Assembly: GCF_020295405.1 (NCBI RefSeq)
Contig: NZ_JADEYP010000001.1
Location: forward strand, 1-64,000
Length of the DNA: 64,000 nt
Reading direction: 5' to 3'
Source: Sphingobacterium bovistauri
GTDB taxonomy: Bacteria; Bacteroidota; Bacteroidia; Sphingobacteriales; Sphingobacteriaceae
In this document: positions 45,666 to 56,334 of the stretch, in pieces
Layout: every line of letters starts with the position of its first letter
Position numbering within the stretch: position 1 is the stretch's first letter
The notes under the pieces: model-generated
Told to the model about the DNA's origin: nothing
Databases searched by the model: none
What the model saw: only the letters and a program-made list of their open reading frames with translations
Translations under genes and position numbers: made by a program

Positions 45666-46908
45666 GCTCTCTAGTTTTTGATTTATAATACAATGTTGAT
45701 GAATTTTCTTTTGTTAGCAACTCAATTGAGACACGATGAATATCCTCAGGAGTAACCAAATTATATTTATTTACCTCATGATTGTAATCTTCTGCTTTAT
45801 TTAACATTTCGAAAAAAGCTAGATTCATCGCCTTATCCAAAATAGATAATTCAGCAAAAAGCATGGTAGATTCTATTTTATTTTTTACTTTTTGTAATTC
45901 TTCTTCTTGAATTAATTCAGATTTTAACTTTTCTAATTCATTCCAAATATATTTTTCAGCTTCTTCTAAAGATACATTTTCCAATGGCTTACCTTCGACG
46001 ACAAATAAATTTGTATCTATACTTCCCATCATATATGCATTTATTTCACTAAATAACTGATTCTCTTTCACTAGAGAACGATATAATCTGGAGGATGAAC
46101 CTCTAGATAATAAGTCTGAAATTAAGTCTGTTGTATAGTAGTCTGGCGATAGTCTATCTGCACCATGAAAAGCAATATAAATCGCGTCAACAGGCACATC
46201 AGATTCTACCCACTCTTTACGTGCTTCTGTTTGTTTAGCATCTTGTGGTATATTTCGCTCAAAAGAATTTCCAGATGGAATATCACTAAACCATTTTTCA
46301 GAAAGTACTTTCACTTCATCCAAAGTGACGTCTCCGGCTACCACCATAATGGCATTTTGAGGTGTGTAGAATTTTTGAAAAAAAGCTTTAACATCTTCCA
46401 TTTTGGCATCTTCAATATGTTGTAACTCTTTACCGATAGTAGCCCAGCGATAAGGATGTTTTTTATATGCCAATGGACGTAGTTTCAGCCACACATCTCC
46501 ATAAGGTTGATTAAGATATCGCTGTTTGAACTCCTCGCAAACCACCTGACGTTGAACCTCTAAACTTTGATCAGTAAAAGCTAAACTTAACATACGATCA
46601 CTTTCTAACCAAAAAGCTGTTTCCAAATTATTAGAAGGCAACGTGATGTAATAATTGGTTATATCGTTACTCGTAAAAGCATTGTTCTCACCTCCTACAG
46701 ATTGCAATGGTGCATCATAATTTGGAATATTTATTGAACCACCAAACATCAAATGCTCAAACAAATGAGCAAACCCTGTTTTTTCAGGAGATTCATCTCT
46801 AGCTCCTACTTTATATAATATATTGACTACCGCCATGGCTGTAGTGTGGTCTTCATGTACTAAGACCGTCAAACCATTATCTAGCTTGAAACGATTAAAA
46901 TTTATCAT
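45655..46908 (-). CDS. M16-family zinc peptidase (catalytic subunit)
   Basis: A 417-residue insulinase-family peptidase with the inverted zinc motif HLFEH at 48-52 and a downstream Glu about 77 residues on (VCEEF). LDNGLTVLVHED and VGARDESPEKTGFAH are family-typical. It overlaps the inactive partner gene by 11 bases and starts 13 bases after hemF, so it belongs to the gpsA-hemF-M16-M16 operon. Its natural substrates are unknown. Confidence 0.92.
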   Translation of the reverse strand: MINFNRFKLDNGLTVLVHEDHTTAMAVVNILYKVGARDESPEKTGFAHLFEHLMFGGSINIPNYDAPLQSVGGENNAFTSNDITNYYITLPSNNLETAFWLESDRMLSLAFTDQSLEVQRQVVCEEFKQRYLNQPYGDVWLKLRPLAYKKHPYRWATIGKELQHIEDAKMEDVKAFFQKFYTPQNAIMVVAGDVTLDEVKVLSEKWFSDIPSGNSFERNIPQDAKQTEARKEWVESDVPVDAIYIAFHGADRLSPDYYTTDLISDLLSRGSSSRLYRSLVKENQLFSEINAYMMGSIDTNLFVVEGKPLENVSLEEAEKYIWNELEKLKSELIQEEELQKVKNKIESTMLFAELSILDKAMNLAFFEMLNKAEDYNHEVNKYNLVTPEDIHRVSIELLTKENSSTLYYKSKTREHVG

Positions 46909-46921
46909 TAATAATTGATAA

Positions 46922-47818
46922 TTATACCCACTGAATATTTTTCTTCAGTAAATCCAAAGTTTTTTGTTCTTCTGAACCTTCTTCAGCTTTATAATCATAA
47001 AACCAATTTGCTTGCGCAGGAAGACTCATCAATATTGACTCAATACGACCATTAGTCTCCAACCCAAATTTAGTTCCTGAATCGTACACTAAATTAAACT
47101 CAACATATCGCCCACGTCTTAGCAGTTGCCAATCCTTTTCTTGAGAAGTAAATTCCTGCTCACGATGTCTATTGACTAATTCTATATATGTTGGCGCAAA
47201 GGTTCTACCTAAATCACAGGAGAAATCAAAAATTTGTTCATAGGACATCCCTGTTTTTTCAGGGGTCAATTTATCATAAAAAACCCCACCAATACCACGT
47301 GTTTCATTACGATGTTTAATAAAGAAATAATTGTCTGCCCAAGTTTTAAATTCTTGATAGAAAGTATCACTGTGTTTGTCACAGACATTCTTCATTTGCT
47401 GATGAAAGAATTTAGCATCTTCTTCCACCACATAATGTGGTGTTAAATCTATACCACCACCGAACCAACGAATTTGATCATTTAACTCAAAATATCTAAT
47501 ATTCATGTGAATAATTGGAACGTGAGGATTATTAGGATGTATGACTATAGATACACCTGTTGCAAAGAATTCATCTTCGGTTACGCCAAAAGCCTTTTTA
47601 ATAGGTTCAGGCAATTTTCCATGCACCGCTGAAAAATTAACACCTCCTTTTTCTAATACGTTACCATTTTGAATGATGCGTGTTCTACCACCACCACCGC
47701 CTTCACGATCCCAAACTTCCTCTTGAAATTTTGCCTTTCCATCCAAATTTTCAAGAGCATAAGTTATTTCGTTTTGAATTTCTTTATATGCTTCTGCTAT
47801 TTGTTCTTTAGTTATCAT
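46922..47818 (-). CDS. hemF: oxygen-dependent coproporphyrinogen III oxidase
   Basis: A 298-residue HemF. It catalyses the O2-dependent oxidative decarboxylation of coproporphyrinogen III to protoporphyrinogen IX in haem synthesis. Visible landmarks are REGGGGRTRI near 40, HMNIRYFEL, WFGGGIDLTP and GRYVEFNLVYDSGTKFGL, which is the PROSITE-type signature. Length is standard. It starts one base after gpsA. Confidence 0.96.
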   Translation of the reverse strand: MITKEQIAEAYKEIQNEITYALENLDGKAKFQEEVWDREGGGGGRTRIIQNGNVLEKGGVNFSAVHGKLPEPIKKAFGVTEDEFFATGVSIVIHPNNPHVPIIHMNIRYFELNDQIRWFGGGIDLTPHYVVEEDAKFFHQQMKNVCDKHSDTFYQEFKTWADNYFFIKHRNETRGIGGVFYDKLTPEKTGMSYEQIFDFSCDLGRTFAPTYIELVNRHREQEFTSQEKDWQLLRRGRYVEFNLVYDSGTKFGLETNGRIESILMSLPAQANWFYDYKAEEGSEEQKTLDLLKKNIQWV

Positions 47819-47819
47819 T

Positions 47820-48830
47820 TTATGATAATTTCTTTGCTAATGTATTTACCTCCTTGGGTGCAGGACTATTGTTGTACAAAATTTGATACACCATATTACA
47901 AATAGGCATATCAAGTTCATATCTTGCAATAATACCTTGGATACAGTTTGATGCATAATATCCTTCAGCCACCATATTCATTTCTAACTGAGCGGACTTA
48001 ACGCTATAACCTTTACCGATCATATTTCCGAAAGTTCTATTACGACTAAATTGAGAATAGGCTGTCACCAATAAATCACCCAAATAGGCTGAGGCATTAA
48101 TATCTCGTGATGTAGAGTCAATGGTTTCCACGAAATATTCCATTTCACGAATAGCATTTGATACCAATACAGCTTGAAAATTATCCCCAAAGCCTAAGCC
48201 ATGACAAATACCACCAGCAAGCGCATAAATATTTTTCAATACAGCACCATATTCAATACCCAATATATCATCTGAAATGATTGTATTAATATATCGACTT
48301 CGATAGAATCCAGCAACCATCTCCGCCTTTTTTAAATCATTACATCCAAAAGTTAAATATGATAATTTTTCTTGAGATACTTCCTCTGCATGACATGGCC
48401 CCCCCACTACAAGTATATTTTCCAATGGAATGCCGTACGTCTGGGTTAGATACTCCCCTACGATCTGATTTTCATCTGGAATGATACCCTTGATAGCTGA
48501 AACAATTATTTTACCATCAAAATCATCCGAAGTCAATTCTTTTAAAGCATCCTTTAAATAAGCCGCAGGGGTATTTAAAATAATAATTTCACTATTATTT
48601 ACAATATATTTAACATCTGATGATATATTTTCAAACGGCATTTTGATCTCAACAGCAGTCAGATAGCTTGGATTATGTTTGTAGGATTGAATATATTCGA
48701 TGTCTTCATCTTTCCTTACCCACCAGTAAACTTCCTTGTCTGATTGATTATCAGTTAGCATCTTAATCATAGCTGTTGCCCAGCTACCGCTTCCTATGAC
48801 ACCAATCTTATTTGAAACGTGTTTATCCAT
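47820..48830 (-). CDS. gpsA: NAD(P)H-dependent glycerol-3-phosphate dehydrogenase
   Basis: A 336-residue GpsA that makes sn-glycerol-3-phosphate for phospholipids. It has the dinucleotide motif GVIGSGSWATA, IIVSAIKGI, VGGPCHAEEV and the catalytic-Lys region GAVLKNIYALAGG. I start it at ATG 48830; the open frame can be read six codons further to a TTG, but that TTG lies inside a TATCTTTG promoter element. It is first in the operon with hemF and two M16 genes. Confidence 0.93.
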   Translation of the reverse strand: MDKHVSNKIGVIGSGSWATAMIKMLTDNQSDKEVYWWVRKDEDIEYIQSYKHNPSYLTAVEIKMPFENISSDVKYIVNNSEIIILNTPAAYLKDALKELTSDDFDGKIIVSAIKGIIPDENQIVGEYLTQTYGIPLENILVVGGPCHAEEVSQEKLSYLTFGCNDLKKAEMVAGFYRSRYINTIISDDILGIEYGAVLKNIYALAGGICHGLGFGDNFQAVLVSNAIREMEYFVETIDSTSRDINASAYLGDLLVTAYSQFSRNRTFGNMIGKGYSVKSAQLEMNMVAEGYYASNCIQGIIARYELDMPICNMVYQILYNNSPAPKEVNTLAKKLS

Positions 48831-48845
48831 ACTTTTTCGATTGTC

Positions 48846-48853
48846 CAAAGATA
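48846..48853 (-). promoter_or_regulatory. gpsA: -7 promoter element of the gpsA operon
   Basis: TATCTTTG on the minus strand matches TAnnTTTG and ends 15 bases before the chosen ATG. A -33 element is not clear. Confidence 0.4.
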
Positions 48854-48948
48854 CTTAATATATACGTATAGCAGATTCTTTACTTAAATTAATGGAATAA
48901 ATATGACTTTAAGTATATTCAATGATTATTTGACATAACTAGTGTACA

Positions 48949-49542
48949 ATGACCGAAAAAGAGAAAATGATTGCAGGGAAGCCATATTTTGCATCGGATA
49001 GAGAACTTCAAAAAAGCAGATTGGAGGCACAAAGATCCTGTCATCGATACAATCAAATCGACCCGAAGAATTACAAAGAAAGAAAAGCACTTATTAGAGG
49101 TTTATTTGCTATGACTGATACTTTATTTTGTGTAGAACAACCCTTTTATTGCGATTATGGTTTCAATATTACTATTGGAAATAATTTCTTTTCCAATTAT
49201 CATTTGACAATATTGGATTGTGCACCTGTCACTATAGGAGAAAATGTCATGTTTGGACCTAATGTTGCAATTTATACAGCAGGACATCCGATACATGCAG
49301 AAACAAGAAACACAGGATTAGAATATGCATTACCCGTTACAATAGGAAACAATGTCTGGATAGGTGGCAATACTGTCATTAATCCCAATGTATCTATAGG
49401 AGAAAATACAGTAATTGGCTCAGGATCAGTTGTCACTAAAGACATACCATCTAATGTTATAGCTGTAGGAAATCCATGCAAAGTGCTCCGTGAAATAACG
49501 GAGGAAGATAAAAAATACTATTTTAAAAATTTTACAGTATAA
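48949..49542 (+). CDS. maltose/galactoside O-acetyltransferase family protein
   Basis: A 197-residue left-handed beta-helix acetyltransferase. The N-terminal MIAGKPYFASDRELQKSR helical part and the hexapeptide repeats after residue 65 are those of sugar O-acetyltransferases (Maa/LacA/NodL). AGHPIHAETR includes the catalytic His, and GNNVWIGGNTVINPNVSIG is the CoA-side repeat. It transfers acetyl from acetyl-CoA to a sugar hydroxyl. It is a single gene followed by the repeat region at 49.55-49.75 kb. Confidence 0.9.
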   Translation: MTEKEKMIAGKPYFASDRELQKSRLEAQRSCHRYNQIDPKNYKERKALIRGLFAMTDTLFCVEQPFYCDYGFNITIGNNFFSNYHLTILDCAPVTIGENVMFGPNVAIYTAGHPIHAETRNTGLEYALPVTIGNNVWIGGNTVINPNVSIGENTVIGSGSVVTKDIPSNVIAVGNPCKVLREITEEDKKYYFKNFTV

Positions 49543-49544
49543 AA

Positions 49545-49570
49545 AAACCCTATGCGGGAGCATAGGGTTT
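49545..49570 (-). terminator. terminator hairpin 1 next to the 36-bp repeat
   Basis: A 10-bp perfect stem (49545-49554 with 49561-49570) is closed further by C-G around a GGGA loop (in + orientation). On the minus strand it ends in a run of seven T (complement of 49541-49547). The repeat copy 49569-49604 lies on its 5' side on that strand. Confidence 0.75.
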
Positions 49571-49604
49571 ACCAAACCAATTATTAACCTAAATATGAAA
49601 TTAT
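49569..49604. repeat. 36-bp exact repeat, copy 1
   Basis: The sequence from TTACCAAACC to GAAATTAT is identical to that at 49711-49746. It abuts hairpin 1. Read on + it ends in a start-like AATATGAAATT; the ORF from that ATG has only 18 codons (49595-49651). Function unknown. Confidence 0.9.
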
Positions 49605-49683
49605 TGAAAATTTTATATTCATGTAAATCTAAACAAAATATGTGCCAATAATCATTTCATTTAAAAATAAATTAAAATAAAAA

Positions 49684-49712
49684 AACCCCTAAAGCGGAGA
49701 GCTATAGGGGTT
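49684..49712 (-). terminator. terminator hairpin 2 next to the 36-bp repeat
   Basis: A 12-position stem with one A-A mismatch (49684-49695 with 49701-49712) is followed on the minus strand by a long T-run (complement of the A-run ending at 49685). It is the first terminator met by transcripts of the outer-membrane gene at 49827-50489. Confidence 0.75.
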
Positions 49713-49746
49713 ACCAAACCAATTATTAACCTAAATATGAAATTAT
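49711..49746. repeat. 36-bp exact repeat, copy 2
   Basis: This copy is identical over 36 bases to 49569-49604 and 142 bases away, again abutting a terminator hairpin of different sequence but the same form. The ATG inside it is followed by a stop after three codons. Confidence 0.9.
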
Positions 49747-49826
49747 GAATTTAAATTTCTTATATATAACGCACGCAAATCGTTATTAGTATTTTAAGTT
49801 AAATAATTTAACACATTTTTAACACT

Positions 49827-50489
49827 CTAGGGATTTGTAGTCGGCGTAATAATATCCACAACTTTTTCACTTAAACGAGTAATATCTGATTTAAGTCCAA
49901 AAAGAATTGTTAATGCATGAAATGGCCTTTGTTGAATCTTTGTAAAATGCCCCATGTACCCTACCTCTCCTCCTAAAAAAAAAGATTTGAATTTATAGTC
50001 TGCACCTAATCCTACTTTTGCCCCAACAGCAAAATTACTATCATACTTAATATTTACTATAGACTCGATCTGTTGGGCACGCGGTTCGTTAACTAAGCCA
50101 AAACTTGGACCTGCATAGACATATGTATTTAATCTTTTCATTTGTTTACGTGTACCAGCCGCTAAACTGAGCATGTAAATACTTGCATTACCGTTTTTTA
50201 TAGTATGATTATATGTAGGATCATCAATCTTTTGATCAAAATCGAATTTGAAAGTATAAATTGCTGGATATACATAATATTTGGAATTCTTAAGTGAAAT
50301 ATCCAGCCCCATACTGCCTGCAAAAAGCTTTGGCGACAATACTTCTTTTGTCTTACCAATAGGCAAAGCCAAACCTGTGCCAGCAAAATAATAGACTTTA
50401 CGATAATGAATCGTATCGGCACCCTTTTGAGCAAAACAAATTTGAACAAAAAAAACGAAGCTAAATAGCAGTAAAATATTTTTAACCAT
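49827..50489 (-). CDS. outer-membrane beta-barrel protein, unknown family
   Basis: A 220-residue protein with a signal peptide (about 1-20, ending CFAQ) and alternating-hydrophobicity strands such as YYVYPAIYTFKFDFD and YTNVYAG-like segments, suggesting a small barrel (porin-like, about eight strands). I do not recognise a named family. A 12-bp inverted repeat sits just before the start codon, and two terminator hairpins lie downstream. Function unknown. Confidence 0.6.
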   Translation of the reverse strand: MVKNILLLFSFVFFVQICFAQKGADTIHYRKVYYFAGTGLALPIGKTKEVLSPKLFAGSMGLDISLKNSKYYVYPAIYTFKFDFDQKIDDPTYNHTIKNGNASIYMLSLAAGTRKQMKRLNTYVYAGPSFGLVNEPRAQQIESIVNIKYDSNFAVGAKVGLGADYKFKSFFLGGEVGYMGHFTKIQQRPFHALTILFGLKSDITRLSEKVVDIITPTTNP

Positions 50490-50491
50490 AG

Positions 50492-50540
50492 AAACTTTTA
50501 GGAGTAATTATTTTATAACAATAAATAATCCTAAAAGTTT
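50492..50540 (-). promoter_or_regulatory. 12-bp inverted repeat before the barrel gene start
   Basis: Perfect arms at 50492-50503 and 50529-50540 are separated by 25 bases; the inner arm ends 2 bases from the ATG. No T-run follows, so it is not a standard terminator for the upstream WbqC-like gene. It may be an operator or a leader hairpin masking translation initiation. Confidence 0.45.
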
Positions 50541-50563
50541 TATTTCGGAGTTTGAAATATGAA

Positions 50564-51172
50564 TTACAAATAATTTTTACTTTGTGGCCCTTGATTAAAG
50601 ATTAAATCAATGACACTTACGTCAGGAATAAATCCATTTCTATCTTCAAAAATTTGATAATAGGGTTTTGGATTCATAAATGCAGATTCCTTTTTGGGAT
50701 GAATAGAATTTCTAAAATCAGGAACATCATAAGACTTCTCAAAAGAATCTGTAAATGATATGGTTCGCTTTAATTTCAAGCATTTTAGAATGAGCTCTAG
50801 CTGGGCTATATTGAAGTCAAACAAAAACTCATACTTCTGCTCATATAAAGCTTTAAAATCATCTTCATAATATTCAAAATACGGTGAGCTACGGTAAGCT
50901 GTTTGTATACTAGACCAATGTAAGCGTTGCCAATCATGGTCGTAACTGATTTTTACACCTTGCATTGCAACACGCTCTTTACGCCCATGCTGAATTGGGA
51001 TAAATAATTCCAAAATACCATTGGCTGTGGCAATCTTTGTACGATTACGATAGGTTTGCTTTTGAAAATTCTCATATTTATCAATTTTAATTTCCCCTTC
51101 ATTTTGTGCAATAGCATGAAAATAAGAAACCGGAGGAAGATAAATCGCTGATAAAATGATTGAATTTGACAT
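50564..51172 (-). CDS. WbqC-like family protein
   Basis: A 202-residue protein of the WbqC-like family (PF08889). It has the family start ILSAIYLPPVSYFHAIAQ, then KQTYRNRTKIATANG, and the central DWQRLHWSSIQTAYRSSPYFEYYE. Some members occur in O-antigen loci, where they are thought to act on amino-sugar or acyl groups; the biochemistry is not settled. Here the divergent neighbour is a lipid-A-type acyltransferase, so an envelope role is plausible. A TATTTTTG element lies at 51208-51201. Confidence 0.82.
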   Translation of the reverse strand: MSNSIILSAIYLPPVSYFHAIAQNEGEIKIDKYENFQKQTYRNRTKIATANGILELFIPIQHGRKERVAMQGVKISYDHDWQRLHWSSIQTAYRSSPYFEYYEDDFKALYEQKYEFLFDFNIAQLELILKCLKLKRTISFTDSFEKSYDVPDFRNSIHPKKESAFMNPKPYYQIFEDRNGFIPDVSVIDLIFNQGPQSKNYL

Positions 51173-51200
51173 ATTTACACTTACTTATTAATATTTAGCG

Positions 51201-51208
51201 CAAAAATA
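51201..51208 (-). promoter_or_regulatory. -7 promoter element of the WbqC-like gene
   Basis: TATTTTTG on the minus strand fits TAnnTTTG and lies 28 bases before the ATG at 51172. No -33 match was seen. Confidence 0.3.
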
Positions 51209-51252
51209 AGTTAATTTGAGGATATTTGTAGTATTAAAAACAAGTTAGATTA

Positions 51253-52122
51253 ATGAGCAAAAGTATCCTTAAATTTTTATTCTGGAGTGTATCCTTATTA
51301 CCCCATGGTATTTTGTATCTCCTTTCGGATGCTTTGTATATTTTGATTTATTATGTATTTGGCTACCGCAAAAAAGTAGTTTTAAAGAATCTAAGAAAAT
51401 CTTTTCCTGAAAAATCAGAACAAGAAATTAAATCGATAGCTAAGATATTCTATAAAAAATTTCCTGATCTAATTGTTGAAGCTATTAAAATGGCGAGCAT
51501 CTCAGAAGAAGAGGTGAAAAAACGTGTTGAATTAATCAATCCCGAAGAAATAAATCGTCATCTTGATGCGGGTCGTGGCATTATTTGCGTAACATCTCAT
51601 TATAGTAATTGGGAAATGGGAATCCATCGATTATCATTTATGACTGAATATCCAAAATTAGTCATTTACAAACCTTTGAATAATAAAAACTTTAACGAAG
51701 TGTTTAATAATATAAGGACTAGATTTGGGGCTCAAATGGTACCTATGAAACAAATACTTAGACATATAGTAAAGCTCAAAAACCAGCCATACTTTAGTGT
51801 TTTTGTTGCAGATCAAACTCCTGTATATCAAGATTCAGATTATTATTTAACTTTTTTAAATCAAGAAACTTTAGTGTATACTGGAGCAGAGCGTATCGCA
51901 AAATTGACTAATAACCCGATTGTTTTCTGTGAGATAATACCCAAAGAAAAAAGAGGCTACTATTATTCAAAATTCACGACTTTGGTTGAAGATCCTTCTA
52001 AACATGAACCTTATGAGATTACACACATTCATAATAAATATACAGAGGACTTAATACGCAAAAATCCACCATACTGGTTATGGACACACAATAGATGGAA
52101 AAGACAACGAAGAACAAATTAA
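51253..52122 (+). CDS. LpxL/HtrB-type lysophospholipid (lipid A) acyltransferase
   Basis: A 289-residue membrane-anchored acyltransferase. One N-terminal membrane segment (about 7-38) precedes the catalytic H-x4-E motif (SHYSNWE, His116 and Glu121) and FVADQTPVY. The family adds secondary acyl chains to lipid A; in Bacteroidota some members make aminolipids instead. The next gene overlaps its stop by one base, so the acyltransferase and glycosyltransferase are coupled. Confidence 0.88.
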   Translation: MSKSILKFLFWSVSLLPHGILYLLSDALYILIYYVFGYRKKVVLKNLRKSFPEKSEQEIKSIAKIFYKKFPDLIVEAIKMASISEEEVKKRVELINPEEINRHLDAGRGIICVTSHYSNWEMGIHRLSFMTEYPKLVIYKPLNNKNFNEVFNNIRTRFGAQMVPMKQILRHIVKLKNQPYFSVFVADQTPVYQDSDYYLTFLNQETLVYTGAERIAKLTNNPIVFCEIIPKEKRGYYYSKFTTLVEDPSKHEPYEITHIHNKYTEDLIRKNPPYWLWTHNRWKRQRRTN

Positions 52123-53147
52123 TGATGAATTATCCAAAAGTATCTGTTGTTATTTTAAATTGGAATGGAAAGTATTTTTTAGAGAAATTTTTGCCATCAG
52201 TTTACAATAGTACATATCCTAATATTGAATTTGTAGTTGGGGACAATGCTTCAACTGATGACTCATTGTCTTTTGTGAAAGAAAACTACCCTCTTGTTCG
52301 TATCATTCAAAACGACCTAAATTATGGTTTTGCAGGTGGATACAATAAAGTTTTGGAACAAGTAGAAGCTGATTATTACATCTTGTTAAACTCTGATGTA
52401 GAAGTCACTATAAATTGGATAGAACCCGTCATTGAAATGATGGAGAAAAACCATTATGCAGCAGCACAACCAAAGATTCGCGCTTATCATAAGAAAACAC
52501 ACTTTGAGCACGCTGGAGCTGCCGGCGGCTATATGGATGTATTTGGTTACCCATTCTGCCGTGGTCGCATATTACACACCGTAGAAGAAGATAAAGGTCA
52601 ATATGATGATGAACAGGAAGTTTTCTGGGCTACTGGAGCTGCATTGTTTGTTCGATCGTCCGCTTGGAAAGAAATGCAAGGGTTTGATGCTGATTTTTTT
52701 GCGCATATGGAAGAAATCGACTTTTGTTGGAGACTTAAAAAATCAGGTTATAAAATTGGTTATTGCCCATCGAGTTTGGTCTATCATGTAGGTGGTGGAA
52801 CACTCAATACGAGCAATCCTAAAAAGACATACCTAAATTTCAGAAATAATCTATTTATGCTGCAAAAGAATCTTGGCTTTACAGATTCCATTGCTATTAT
52901 TTTTATTAGATTTTGGCTAGATTTATTAGCGTTAATTCATTTTATAGTGCAGGGCAAATATAAAGATGCTTGGGCTGTAAGTTGTGCTCATCAAGATTTT
53001 TTCATTAATTTCTTTAAAAACGCCAAAAAGCGTAAAAAATATTTGATTCAAGAGAATAAAAAGGGATTTTATAAAAAATCCATTATTTGGGATTTTTATA
53101 TGAATAAAATTCAAAAATTCTCAGACTTATCAGCAAATAATTTCTAA
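52122..53147 (+). CDS. family 2 glycosyltransferase
   Basis: A GT-A glycosyltransferase of about 341 residues. It starts MMNYPKVSVVILNWNG, then VVGDNASTDDS, NYGFAGGYNKVL and LLNSDVEV as nucleotide-sugar and metal sites; FFAHMEEIDFCWRLKKSGYK is the rhamnosyltransferase-like acceptor region. A hydrophobic C-terminal stretch may associate with the membrane. I start at ATG 52122, which overlaps the acyltransferase stop (TAATG); an ATG at 52095 in the same frame would overlap by 28 bases. Likely acts in lipopolysaccharide or polysaccharide assembly. Confidence 0.85.
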   Translation: MMNYPKVSVVILNWNGKYFLEKFLPSVYNSTYPNIEFVVGDNASTDDSLSFVKENYPLVRIIQNDLNYGFAGGYNKVLEQVEADYYILLNSDVEVTINWIEPVIEMMEKNHYAAAQPKIRAYHKKTHFEHAGAAGGYMDVFGYPFCRGRILHTVEEDKGQYDDEQEVFWATGAALFVRSSAWKEMQGFDADFFAHMEEIDFCWRLKKSGYKIGYCPSSLVYHVGGGTLNTSNPKKTYLNFRNNLFMLQKNLGFTDSIAIIFIRFWLDLLALIHFIVQGKYKDAWAVSCAHQDFFINFFKNAKKRKKYLIQENKKGFYKKSIIWDFYMNKIQKFSDLSANNF

Positions 53148-53257
53148 CAACACTCAAATCTTAGAACGACTGTTTTTGACACTATTGACCTGGTTGGTAT
53201 GGTTTCTAAAATATTGGTTTCTAAATTATTTTAAGCATTATAAATTCACTAATTTAG

Positions 53258-55285
<2,028 letters not shown>

Positions 55286-55311
55286 ATAATAATAAAAAAT
55301 TAAACATCAAA

Positions 55312-56193
55312 ATGACTGAGATTCAAGGAGCAGGTGTAGCATTGGTTACTCCATTTAATGCAGACGGAAGTGTAGATTTTGAAACTTTAGGAAAGTTAAT
55401 TGAGTTTCAAATTAAAGAGGGTATGAATTATTTAGTTTCGTTAGGAACTACAGGTGAGACAGCAACATTAAGCTCTGAGGAAAAAAAGAAGATTTGGAAA
55501 TTCACTAAAGATAAGGTAAATGGTAGAGTTCCATTAGTTGCTGGTATTGGTGGTAATCATACGCAAGAAATCGTAGAAACTATAAAAAACTTCGATATCG
55601 AAGGGTACTGCGCTATCCTTTCAGTTTCACCTTATTATAATAAGCCTACACAGGAAGGTATATACCAACATTATAAAGCAATATCGGAAGCTTCACAACT
55701 ACCTATAATATTATACAATGTTCCTGGTAGAACTGGCTCAAACATGACAGCTCAAACAACATTACGTTTGGCAAATGATTTTGATAATATAGTTGCTATC
55801 AAAGAAGCATCAGGAAATTTTGCACAATTCTCGGAGATTCTTAGGGACAAGCCTGACGATTTTATGTTAATTTCTGGTGATGATCCAGGTACCCTACCTA
55901 TGATGGCAATGGGTGCAGTCGGTATTATTTCTGTAGTTGGAAATGCCTACCCAAGCTTCGTTAGTACATTAACCAAGCTATGCAGTGAAGGAGCCTTTGT
56001 TGAAGCTAGAAATTACCACAATAAACTTTTGTATATAACAGACCTATGCTTCATTGAAGGAAATCCTTGCGGTGTAAAATATATTTTAGAAGAATTAGGT
56101 TTTGGAAAAGAATATGTAAGATTGCCATTAGTTTCAATTAGTTTAGCAACAAAGCAGAAAATTAAAGAAGAAATTACTAAATTAGCAATATAA
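55312..56193 (+). CDS. dapA: 4-hydroxy-tetrahydrodipicolinate synthase
   Basis: A 293-residue TIM-barrel DapA that condenses pyruvate with aspartate semialdehyde in lysine and diaminopimelate synthesis. The conserved GTTGE (45-49), the catalytic Tyr135 in YNVPGRTG with Arg140, and the Schiff-base Lys164 in IKEASGN are all present. It could in principle be another pyruvate aldolase of the family, but the residues and the core neighbourhood favour DapA. Probably co-transcribed with ligA. Confidence 0.94.
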   Translation: MTEIQGAGVALVTPFNADGSVDFETLGKLIEFQIKEGMNYLVSLGTTGETATLSSEEKKKIWKFTKDKVNGRVPLVAGIGGNHTQEIVETIKNFDIEGYCAILSVSPYYNKPTQEGIYQHYKAISEASQLPIILYNVPGRTGSNMTAQTTLRLANDFDNIVAIKEASGNFAQFSEILRDKPDDFMLISGDDPGTLPMMAMGAVGIISVVGNAYPSFVSTLTKLCSEGAFVEARNYHNKLLYITDLCFIEGNPCGVKYILEELGFGKEYVRLPLVSISLATKQKIKEEITKLAI

Positions 56194-56219
56194 TATTCAG
56201 GTAAATGTATTATTAGAGG

Positions 56220-56241
56220 GCTTCATCTATTTAGATGGAGC
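56220..56241 (+). terminator. weak terminator after dapA
   Basis: A 9-bp stem with one G-T wobble (56220-56228 with 56233-56241) is followed by TTTCTTATT. Confidence 0.5.
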
Positions 56242-56334
56242 TTTCTTATTAAGAATATTTTAATAATTTATTGATTTAAGAAACAATAAATATTAAATCT
56301 ATGTTTTATATTTATATAATTAAATCTGACTATT

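Noticed and set aside
44388-46908. Possible gene duplication or broken M16 peptidase
   Set aside because: An active plus an inactive M16 subunit in tandem is the normal form of these two-chain peptidases, so the missing HxxEH is expected.
48831-48848. TTG start for gpsA
   Set aside because: The TTG is part of the TATCTTTG promoter element; ATG 48830 is more plausible.
49595-49651. 18-codon ORF beginning inside the 36-bp repeat
   Set aside because: The second repeat copy stops after three codons, so the repeat does not conserve a peptide; treated as part of the repeat, not a gene.
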